The notes below the pieces were generated by a model. It was not told the origin of the DNA. It was given only the letters and a program-made list of their open reading frames with translations, and did no database searches. A stretch of 64,000 nucleotides of DNA, from positions 236,329,224-236,393,223 of the forward strand of contig CM040118.1 of the NCBI GenBank assembly GCA_022559845.1, written 5' to 3'. This DNA is from Amorphophallus konjac. Taxonomy: Eukaryota; Streptophyta; Magnoliopsida; Alismatales; Araceae. This document shows, piece by piece, positions 46,699 to 56,414 of the stretch (positions are counted from its first letter, which is position 1; every line of letters starts with the position of its first letter). The position numbers were made by a program, and so were the translations under genes.

Positions 46699-48704
46699 CC
46701 CTGCCATACCACCAAGGAAGAGGCGGTCCCCGTACGTAGCCCGGTACCGTCTTAGGTAATCAGTGATGTCCTGTACATGGGACACCACTGGGACCCCGCC
46801 CTGCTACCAGTCCTGGTACTGTGATGGGAAGCGCGTACGCCAGTCCACAATCTTCGCCTTCCCCTTGGTCTTCCGCCCGATGCGTACCGGCTCGTCTACA
46901 TCGACCCACTCCTGGGCCAGCCCCAACATCCTCATAACCAGCCTCAGCCAAAGCGGCTCGATCTCGTTCAGGCAATGGACCCACACGTCCCGCCCGAAAC
47001 GAGGAAGACCCGCTACAACCCAAGGCTGGCCAGCGTTGCACATGCCCAGGTAGGGTCTCCACACCACCTGCATCACCATACATACATCATGTTAGTTACC
47101 ATTCAGTCACATGCATAAACACATAAAAAAATCATACGCATCATACCATGGCCTCGGGATACTCGCTCAGCTCCCGACGAAGTGACGCCAGCTGGTAGCT
47201 GTGTGGTGCCGCTACCACGACCGGCCTCCACTGTCGCGCTAGAGGAACGGCTCTCCTGTTCCCCTGCCTGGCCCTCCCCATCGGGAAGTAGTAATAACTC
47301 CACACCTACATCCATCATACATCATTAGCACGAGTGATTGCATATTTAACTACGGTAAAATGCATAAATAAATTGTGTACCTAGAGAAAAGGTGCGAAGC
47401 CGCTGACTGTCGTCTCCCTCTCTGAAGTCTGGGAGAGATCAGCAATCAAATGGGCAAGCAGAGCCGCTCCCCACGCGTAGTGCCCCACTCTGTCAAGGTC
47501 CGCCAGGATCCCGAGGAAGCAGCAGTGGATGCCATCCCCCTTCGTCCCCAGCAGAAGGCGGCCCAGGAAGAAAAAGAGGAACCTCCGGAGGTCTAGATCC
47601 ACCAGCTCCCGCTCGCTCGGGTCCTGGGTGAAAGCTGCACGAGCGTCTCCCTCCAGTCGTGCAAGAAACTCCGCTCCAGTCTCGCTAACCCGCTGGCGCG
47701 GGTCGACGAATCCGAGCGCCTCCATAATCTCCACTCGGCCGACTACCCTGCTGTCTCTGTCGGTCACGCTCGTCTCTAACCACAGCAGGTCCAGGGCACT
47801 CTCTCGGTAGTCGGGGTAGGTGACCCTACTGACCGCCTCTCCGTCAACTCGTAGCCCGGCGATCCGAGCTACGTCTTCAAGCGTCGGCACCATGTGCCCC
47901 CAGGGCATCAGAAACGCCCGACTCGGCGCATGCCACCGCTCCCTCAATGCCGGGATAAGAGGAAGGTCGAGCCGGAAGGGCTCGATCCTGAGGAAGGCTC
48001 CAAAGCCCATGGCGTCCACACGCGCCCTCTGGAAGTCTGGCAGCCCACGGTACACTGCCACCACTAGAGACCAGCTGATCCGGCCCTTCATCACACCCTG
48101 CACACCTACATCAGCAGCATGGATAGTAATAAACAATAACACTGTATATGCTACTTATTTATTTTATTTATTTTATTTTATTTTTAAAAATATTTATGTT
48201 TTTCTTAGAGGCGTCCAACCCCTTGGACGCCTCCTCTTTATTTTCTTTATTTTATTTTTAGAAAAACCCAAAAAACAAAAAAAACAAAATTAAATAAAAT
48301 AATATATATTATCATGGAGGCATCCCAATCCTTGGACGCCTCCTTATTTTTAGTCTTATTTTATAAATAAAAAGATAAAAAGAAAAAAAAAGAAAATGTG
48401 GAGGCGTCCAGGACCCTGGACGCCTCCTTCTCCCATTCACCGGCCTTCTCCACACAGCCTCTCGTCCGCCCGTTTAGCCCAGTGAACCAATAGAATGGAA
48501 GTCTAAGGGGCTTACCGGATCGTGCTCGTCCTCTCCCGCGTCACCAGTGCCCGCAGGGTCCTCCACGGCCAAAAGAGGAGCCTCCTCCTCCACAGCAATC
48601 TCCTCCGCCACGGTAGCCTCCTCGGCGTCATCTCTCAGCCTCCTCGGACGACGAGCCCGTCGTTTCCGCTTCTCCCCACCCTGGCTCGGGCCTCCTTGCT
48701 CCAT
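46699..48704 (-). pseudogene. Gene A, exons 1-4: PMD (MAIN-like) half, with two TAG stops
   Basis: Exons with canonical borders and phase 0 throughout: 1, 48516-48704 (MEQGGPSQGGEKRKRRARRP, a basic then acidic stretch); 2, 47381-48097 (PMD core: VYRGLPDF, FGAFLRIEPF, FLMPWGHMVPTLEDVARI, RRFLFFFLGRLLLGTKGDG); 3, 47147-47305 (SYYYFPMGRARQGNRR); 4, 46699-47067. Joined with exons 5-7 the gene would encode about 762 residues. It is broken by a TAG as the last codon of exon 2 (47381-47383) and a TAG in exon 4 (46804-46806). Gene B has CAG at both places. Intron 4, originally about 70 bp, now holds Gypsy-2. Confidence 0.8.
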
Positions 48705-49222
48705 TGGGAACTGGGAATGGGTCGTTTAGAGTGAACAAGTCGTCAGAATGAACAGTAGAAGTGGAAAGGGGGGTGAGGCCCCCCTTTATATAATAAATCA
48801 CCCTTTTTGGGGGCGTCCAGGCGCCTGGACGCCCCCACTTTTTCATTTTTTTTGAAAATTCAAAAAAATAGGGGCGTCCAGGCGCCTGGATGCCCCCAAA
48901 CAAAAATTAAACAAAACAAAAAAAAGAAAATCTAGGGGCGTCCAGGCCCTTGGACGCCCCCAAACAAAAATTAAACAAAATAAAAAAAAAGAAAATCTAG
49001 GGGCGTCCAGGCCCTTGGACGCCCCCAAACAAAAATTAAACAAAATAAAAAAAAGAAAATCTAGGGGCGTCCAGGCCCTTGGACGCCCCCAAACAAAAAT
49101 TAAACAAAATAAAAAAAAGAAAAACTAAGGGCGTCCAGACCCTTGGACGCTCCCAAATAAAAAAATAAATAAAAATAATAATAATAAAAAATTGGAGGCG
49201 CCCAGGCCCCTGGACGCCCCCA
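48205..49222 (-). repeat. GGCGTCC/GGACGCC palindromes around the start of gene A
   Basis: Three copies lie in intron 1 (48208-48234, 48316-48343, 48400-48428). About seven lie upstream of the TATA box (near 48808, 48871, 48934, 48999, 49063, 49127 and 49193). Each is a 26-28-nt near-perfect inverted repeat around a short CAGGCCCTT-type centre, set in A-rich DNA. Four to five of the upstream copies form a tandem repeat of 64-65 bp between 48931 and about 49185. A single relative lies upstream of gene C (34801-34827). Confidence 0.85.
48783..48792 (-). promoter_or_regulatory. TATA box of gene A
   Basis: The minus strand reads TATATAAAGG, 79 bp upstream of the exon 1 ATG. Confidence 0.6.
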
Positions 49223-49396
49223 TTAAAAATAATTTTTTAATATGTATATTTACATATGATCATATTATGAATAAATAGGTACATAAAAAGAAAGAAAACA
49301 CAAAAACAGAAAAATGAAAAAATAAAAATCATAACAAAGGGAACTGGTCCGAAACATCAAAATGCCAGATTTTATTCCATCAGAAAGCCGAACGAG

Positions 49397-50809
49397 CTAC
49401 ATCAGGGGTTTAGGCGTCTTAGGCCTTAACTTCCCCAGTTCGGTTACATAAGCCCTCCACAGCTCGCACTCTTCCCCCACGTGCGCTAAGGCCTTTCCCG
49501 CAACACTTGTCTTCCAGGGTGCTTTGACGACCTTTGCTTCCTTCGCGTCCGCTTCAGTGCCCAACTCCCTCTTCTTCAAAGGAACGATGCCAGTCGATAT
49601 TGGGAATGAATGGCGTGGAATGCCGACCTGGAGGCAGCATCGATGCGCATTATAAAGGACGAACTCCGTTGCGCCGATCAGTTGGAGATCAACTTCAGAG
49701 GAAGGCCTCATGAGGAGCTCGAGCGAAAGTGGACATGCCGATGCGCAAGTAAAGAAGCTTTGTGTCGTGGTTCGAAAGTGGGACCGCCAGTCTTCACGTT
49801 TCTTCAGCCACGGAACACGGTTCGCTACAGTGCCACCAAAGCCTAACACGTCGGCTATGTGATGAAGCGGGCTTTGTTGGAAGAGCTTCGAAGTGGTTGG
49901 CATTCCCTCACGGTGATCAAACTTGAAATGCAAATCCAGCCAGCAATTCAGGACAAGTGCGCAACCAAAAGGAGGCTTACCCATGCTCGAGACAGTAAGG
50001 CCACTATATAGGTAGGCAAAGACAGCGGGTCCCACCCTCTTTCCACACCAGATCCCGCAGATAGCACTCAGTTGGTCGTCCTCCACCATGTTGTCGGTAT
50101 AAGGAAACAAGAGAGCACCCGCCAGACAAATGGTGAACCCTTTCATGATTCCCTCCAAATAGTCATCGTCTAGTAACCCTCTCAGGGCCTCCATGACCCA
50201 TTCCGCGAGCTTTTGCAAATCAATTCCCTTTTGAGTACGAACCTTTCGGGCTGCGTCGGGCGGCATGAAGCTTCCAAGGACGCTTTCAGAAGTCCCCCGT
50301 GTCAGCATCCGCATAGCCTTCACTTTCCCGTCACTCTTGAATTTCTTCAATCCAAGCAGAAGTTCCACCTCCTCGAGGAGGATGGTCGCCTCGAAGGTCG
50401 GGAAGATAAAAGTGTGGGTCTGGGGATGCCAGATCTTCACTAGTGCGTCCATAGCCACCCAGTCCATACGAATCTTCTCGTAGTGTTTGGCGTGAATAAG
50501 GAGCCCCTGCAGATGTCACTTCGAGAGTATGGCCCTCATGCCGATGGAGATGTTAGAAGTTAGCTTTGAAAGCCATGGCAGTTTGGAAAACTTCCTCGGG
50601 CCTGGGAAGAGTGGATATGGCTGGAAGAGAAAAGAAAGAAGAAGAAATGAAGGAAGTAAGAAGAAGGTTCACGTGGAGAAATTTGAAAAGAATCAGCTTA
50701 CCATATGCGACATGATCGTCCCACTCAGATGACCCTCGAGGTCGGAGAGTCGCCTGATCTCGCTGCTAGGCATGCTCCTCTTCATAACGCGGGAAGACTC
50801 TCCTTCCAT
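49397..50809 (-). pseudogene. Gene D: DUF7745-type plant protein, one in-frame stop
   Basis: Exon 1, 50702-50809 (36 codons from the ATG, MEGESSRVMKRSMPSS, donor ATG|GTAAGC). Exon 2, 49397-50620, after the acceptor CTCTTCCAG. Phase 0. Exon 2 reads PYPLFPGPRKFSKLPWLS, then WHPQTHTFIFPTFEATILLE, ELLLGLKKF, MEALRGLLDDDYLEG, YLYSGLTVSSMGKPPFGCAL and NCWLDLHFKFDH, matching DUF7745 proteins found next to plant retrotransposons; their function is unknown. A TGA at 50516-50518 interrupts it 34 codons into exon 2, leaving 356 codons open downstream. It lies upstream of gene A on the same strand. Confidence 0.65.
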
Positions 50810-50896
50810 CCTGAGATCTCTAGATTCCCCTCTCCTTCCTCTCCTGAGCTTCCAAAACCCACCTTGGTGCATTTGATTGAACTAGCCTAAGGGGAG

Positions 50897-50906
50897 TTCT
50901 TATAGG
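50897..50906 (-). promoter_or_regulatory. TATA box of gene D
   Basis: The minus strand reads CCTATAAGAA, ending 88 bp upstream of the ATG at 50809, the same spacing as for genes A and B. Confidence 0.5.
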
Positions 50907-51504
50907 AAGGAAAGATCGCTACATGACAAAACATGTCACATCAGTGGTCATTGTCAAGATTTTGTCTGGATCTCCTTTGTACTGTGGTGCGATTCTGCTA
51001 TGATTCTGCTACTTTCTGATGTTGCTAACCTTTGCTAGTCTGTGCAGGTTTTACTAACGGACGTCTTTGTCCTACCTCCTGTCCCACCTTTCATTGGTTG
51101 GTCCCACCTTGTCACGCATCATAGTATATGATACCTACGCTACTAGAATATGTCAAGGACCTTGCGGCCCGAACGAATCTAGGATTTGAGTTCCCCTTCA
51201 ACAAAAAACAGTGATGATCCCGGAAGAATTTGGGTTGTGCGGATAGGCCGTTAACTTGTGGTAGCGTGGGGATGACGGTTCCATTCAGTGAGTTAGTGCG
51301 TGGATAAACGGGTCCCGGCTCAGTACCAGCTCACCGGATCGGTATCCTGACCCGTTCTTAACAAGTTGACAATATTATCCTTGGCTATTTTCTATTTTAG
51401 TTTGTTTTAAATTTTTCTTTAAGCCCAGCATGCATTCATATAGGACTTTGATTTATTGCGGAAGATCATTCAAGTGATTCGATTGTGAAAGCCGCTGTGC
51501 TTCC
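50907..51504. other. Spacer between gene D and Gypsy-1
   Basis: About 600 bp with no gene or repeat that I recognise. The last five bases, CTTCC at 51500-51504, directly precede the Gypsy-1 LTR and are the candidate target-site duplication; the right partner lies outside the window. Confidence 0.5.
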
Positions 51505-54500
51505 TGTAGCGCCCCGCCCCGCACTCGGTACAGTATATAACTCCCTTCGATTACGAGGTGGACGCCACAGTGGGAAAATACCCAACAGTTGCCGGAGACA
51601 GGTTGAGTTTACACAAATTGAGCATACATTTTTTTTTCTTTATTTGCAGCGGAATAATAAAAGGTAATGTCCTCAGCAAGTCTAAATTACATTACTCCGA
51701 TAGTCCAAATATGATAAAGCCTTACAAATTTGTAATACACATAATTGAGACATAGAGTTCACAATTTATTTAAAACATACAACAAAGGAATAACTATATC
51801 ATAAATCACGCTTCCTCCACGAAGTCAGACTCAAATTCCACGTTTTCTCCAGATATATTACCTGAAATTTCAAGTGTAAGTCTACGAATAGTAGGGCTGT
51901 CAATGGGCCTGGCCGGCCCGACAGGCCCGCGGGCTTGGCCCGATTTCGGGTCGGGCCGCAAGGTCTTTTTCGGCCCGCGGGTTTTTAGTCGGGCCTAAAA
52001 GCCCGGCCCGACTAGACTCGCGGGCCGGGCTCGGGCTTTGAGTTCGGCCCGCGGGCCGGCCCGGCCGGATCCCTTTTTTTATTCTCACTTCAAATTTTAA
52101 AAACTATTTAGTCAAACTTATGTTATTTTACTTAATTCAAAATTTTAAAATTCTCTTTTCACATAAATTATGTAATTAATATCAAAATTTTAATTTATTT
52201 AATGAGATTATAAGTTTTATAGTATTAAATCTATTAATTTTTATTATTTTTATTATTTTATTTAAGTAGTCGGGCCGGGCCGGGCCTTAGTCGGGCTTTA
52301 AATTTTTTACATAATGTCGGGCCCGACCCGGCCCGACCCGACATAGGTTGGGCCCGGGCCAGGCTCGGGCCTTACTCTTGATAAGTCGGGCCCGGGTCGG
52401 GCTGACCTAAGCCCGGCCCGGGCCCGGCCCATTGACAGCCCTAACGAATAGACTTAGCAAGAATAACATTCAACACATCACTTGTACAAGTATAATGGGT
52501 TAAACTATCAATTTAAGGGACAGTTAATTAAATTGCAGAATTTAACATAAGATACGGTAAGGACTATGCTTGCAATAGAACATGACTAACTGTATTCTAC
52601 GAGCTTAGTATGCAAGAAGAAACAATTTGCACAAGGGAAGTTAAAACAACTAGAAACTTATACAGTTATACTCATGTGGACTTACACAGTTATACTCATG
52701 TGGAAGTCTAACCTCAGAATATACACATATACAGGTACAATTTCAGTTACTGATCATATAACAGAAAGCCCAAAGGCCACAATTATTCTGGGGTAGACAG
52801 AAGTCCAAAGGACAGATGATAGAAACAGTAGACAGTAGGTAATAGAGGGAAGGACCTGGACACATTGCCCAAACTACTATTAGCTGGTCAGTAACCTCGA
52901 AAGGTTTAAACAGTCACCAAGTTACCTAGGCTTCGGTAACAAGGTCTTGATTACTGCGCAGAATCGGAGGAAGATATTTCCCCACCTCAAAAAGGATTTT
53001 ACCCCCGTGCCCCGCGGGGTCAGAAGGCCTCCCCATACTGGGCATTTCTACAGTTTGGCCTCAGTACCATCTATAGTAGCATTGTCCATAATGGTCCATA
53101 AGAATTTCAGTAATAGGCTTATTCAATATGCAACAATTGTAAAAATAAAGGGTACATGAGAAGTGTAGAGTGTATGAATAAAACTGGAATATACACTAGT
53201 AAAATCATTGAGTAGAATATATATAAATGTATATTTCAGGATGATTTGCAACACTAAAATCATGGTAAATTTAGTGAGACTTGTAGGTTTATAGTGAATA
53301 CATTACTACTAATTTGGTAAGAACACCCCATGGAAACAATGACTTTACAGCACCTTAGAAATATATTTATAACATAAAAATAAAAAGGAATTAGGTGAAG
53401 TGGTAGAAGTATAAGAGTTAGATATATGAGAGAGGAACATTTTTCACGCAGGACTCAGAGTGAAAATAGTTTTGTAAGGATCTCAAAAATGACAAAAGGC
53501 AGAAACTGTCATCTCGGATGAACAGTAACCGTATATGACAGCCAGTGATTAATTTGGTGATAACTCAAAATATGTGGGGATTTTAAGAAAATAGATAAAA
53601 GATAAAATAAAGCTAACTTAAATATGGACAACTTTCATGAAGAAAGTATTTTGAAATGAAGGCCACACGGATGTGTAAACAGGCTTGACACTATTAAGGC
53701 ATATCAAGTATAATTAAGTTAAAACTGGGTTTTACATTCTACGTAATGGTAACAGTCACTATTCATCAGCATATTCTAAAATCTATAACTATTTATCTAA
53801 AGGGAATTTTGGAAAACTTATAACTACACATTTTATTAGTATCATGGGCCCCGTCTAGGAAAAATATAAAATAAATAAATTTCCACAAAAATAAAATGTG
53901 ACCCGAATTATGAATAGTAACAATAAAGCTACTAGATGTTAATCTTGTTAGAATCTAATAACCATATATAAGTGGTTAATGAGGGTTACAAAACTATGTT
54001 AAAAACACATAATCCATTAACTTTAACAAACTCTAACATGCTAAATCAACAAACTAATACTTTAACAAACTCTAACATGCTAAATCAACAAAACTAATAC
54101 TTTAACAAACTCTACGTGCTAAATCAACAAAACTAATAAGGCAACATGCTATTAACAGGTTATATTAAGGCAACATGCTATTAACAGGTTGCAGAAAAGA
54201 AAACTACATTCCTAACAATCTAACCTATTTATCTAACTATCGTGGAGATCATGGAGGTAATCATTCCTTCTATTTCAAGCTTAAGCTACTATACTTATAC
54301 AAGATAATTTGTTGAAAACCACACTTGCCTAGATTACACTCCAGAGCTGCAGAAGCGCCACTCCAGAGCCAGCAGATCTTCCCCTCCAAGAGCCTGGGTT
54401 TTCGCCACGGATGAACCCCCTACCTAGCCCCTCCTCTAGATTTTAAGATAAAAGACCAGCACTAATGGTTCGTGCACAGGCTGGCAGGGAGGAACAGAGA

Positions 54501-55559
54501 CTACTATTGGGGTTCATTGTCTCCCAATAAAAATGCCTCTTTGTCTCCCATAATGCGTGGGATTACCCCACCCCATGACAAGGACAACTAGATCAACCCA
54601 TAGGTAAGTGGAAAGCAGAGAATCTACCCTAGTAAACTTGGGTTTACGTTGGGTTTTACATCCTACGAATTAGATGAATTAGATAAAAGTCACTATTCAT
54701 CAGCATATTCTAAAATCTATAACTATTTATCTAAAGGGAATTTTGGAAAACTTATAACTACACATTTTATTAGTATCATGGGCCCCATCTAGGAAAAATA
54801 TAAAATACATAAGTTTCCACAAAAATAAAATGTGACCCGAATTATGAATAGTAACCTTTAAATATTAATGTGATTAACATACTTCAATTGATGATTTGAT
54901 AAAATAAATGCTAAAATTAATGTCTTAAATTTTAAATTATATTTCCTTTATTTCGATCAAATTAATGACTAACATTATAATAATTCACAATAAAGCTACT
55001 AGATATAATCTAACTCTAAATTAGCGAACTTAAATTCAATTAGGGTATTGACGAGCTTTTATTGGAAAAGGACAGACTAAATATGAGAGCTAAGTTAATT
55101 AAACAAGAATCTACTTAATAAGTCACAGATGGAATAAGCATATTCATTTAACCATGGTGTAAAATCAAACATGCATTAATCTAGTTGATACATTTTAAAC
55201 AAAATGATAAGGATTCCATTCCTAACCACATTCCAGGGTGCTTGATTACCCTATTAACATTTTTAATAATAACCTCATACAGATAAATTCTAACAAGGTT
55301 AATTATCTACTAATGGCACTTAACAATTACATTTATTCCAACTAGATCAATTTAGATATTTCTTAATCAAATTAGCTATTAACATGCAATGGAATCATGA
55401 TAAAATTACTAACATAAATAAATTATGAACATGGCTCATTTAAAAGAAAGCCGACAATATCATCATTAATATATTTATAAGTATGCCGATAGATATCAAC
55501 ATTAATATAAATATTTATAAATATGCATATTATGTGAAATAAAAATTCCGGGTACTACA
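51505..55559 (-). repeat. 3' LTR of Gypsy-1 (interrupted by a MITE)
   Basis: 4055 bp including a 552-bp MITE plus its 8-bp duplication. It holds the donor TAG|GTAGGG (exon edge 54424), the acceptor TTTCAG|GTAAT (exon edge 51861) and the acidic frame 51806-51861. Direct repeats of CTTTAACAAACTCTAACATG type occur at 54019-54180. Confidence 0.9.
51892..52443. mobile_element. hAT-type MITE with GC-rich ends
   Basis: The terminal inverted repeats are TAGGGCTGTCAATGGGC and GCCCATTGACAGCCCTA, inside an 8-bp target duplication ACGAATAG (51884-51891 and 52444-52451). The other LTR of the same element has a single ACGAATAG at this place (near 60660), an empty site that proves insertion. The ends are full of GGGCCGGGC-type repeats, the centre is AT-rich and no gene is present. 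The 8-bp duplication indicates a hAT-family transposase acting in trans. Confidence 0.92.
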
Positions 55560-55572
55560 TCCTCTCCCCCTT
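55560..55572 (-). other. Polypurine tract of Gypsy-1
   Basis: The minus strand reads AAGGGGGAGAGGA directly before the TGTAGTA start of the LTR. The same tract is at 63778-63790 before the second LTR copy. Confidence 0.9.
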
Positions 55573-55592
55573 AAAGAAACTTCGTCCCGAAG

Positions 55593-56396
55593 TTAATTGA
55601 GAAACATACCGAAGAGATGAGGGTGCTTTTTCTCCATATCCTCTTCGAGTTCCCATGAAGCCTCCTCATGGAGCGCATTGCCCCATAAAACCTTCACCAA
55701 CGGGATGGACTTCGATCTGAGAACTTTCACCTTGCGATCCAAAATCTGGATTGGCTGAACTTCAAATGACAGATCTGGTTGTAATTCTACTCCTTCGAAA
55801 CTGATCACGTGGGACGGATCATAGACATACTTGCGAAGCATGGATACGTGAAACACTGGATGAATGGCCACCATTGATGGCGGTAAGGCCAACCGATATG
55901 ACACATTTCCTACTCTGTCCAGAATTTCAAAGGGTCCAATAAATTTAGGTTGCAGCTTCCCACGCATACCAAATCTTGAAACTCCTTTAATTGGTGACGC
56001 CTTGAGGAATACATGTTCACCGACTGCAAATTCCAGATCCTTTCTTCTACTGTCTGCATAACTCTTCTGCCGATCATGGGCTGCCTTTAATCTCTGTCGA
56101 ATTTGTTGAATCTTATCTGATGTTCCTTGTACCACATCTGGCCCGATTAGCTGCCTTTCGCCAATTTCTTCCCAACACAGAGGAGATCTACAGGGTCTTC
56201 CATACAAAGCTTCAAACGGAGCCATGCCTATACTTGCATGATAACTGTTATTGTAGGCAAATTCTACCAATGGTAGATGTCGCTCCCAATCTCCTCCCCA
56301 GTCAAGAACACATGCTCTCAACATATCCTCCAAGGTGCGAATGGTCCTCTCAGACTGACTATCTGTCTGAGGATGGTATGCAGAGCTGAGCTTCAA
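55593..56396 (-). pseudogene. Gypsy-1 Pol, C-terminal part after the stop (integrase end and chromodomain-like tail)
   Basis: This continues the gag-pol frame after a TAG at 56415-56417. It holds the integrase glutamate region ([20 protein letters not shown]; the second Gly of the usual DGQ reads Ser), [20 protein letters not shown], the [14 protein letters not shown] block and the chromodomain-like end ([15 protein letters not shown]...[15 protein letters not shown]). Because it is in the same frame as the upstream part, only the stop separates them. Confidence 0.9.
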
Positions 56397-56414
56397 CTGG
56401 GACCCAAGAGCACT

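Noticed and set aside
46699..48704. PMD genes as functional host MAIN-family genes
   Set aside because: All three paralogues carry in-frame stops and lie in dense transposon sequence downstream of a Tat element; a transposon-linked origin fits better.
49610..49846. 78-codon plus-strand frame
   Set aside because: Antisense of the DUF7745 gene D exon 2, with no domain.
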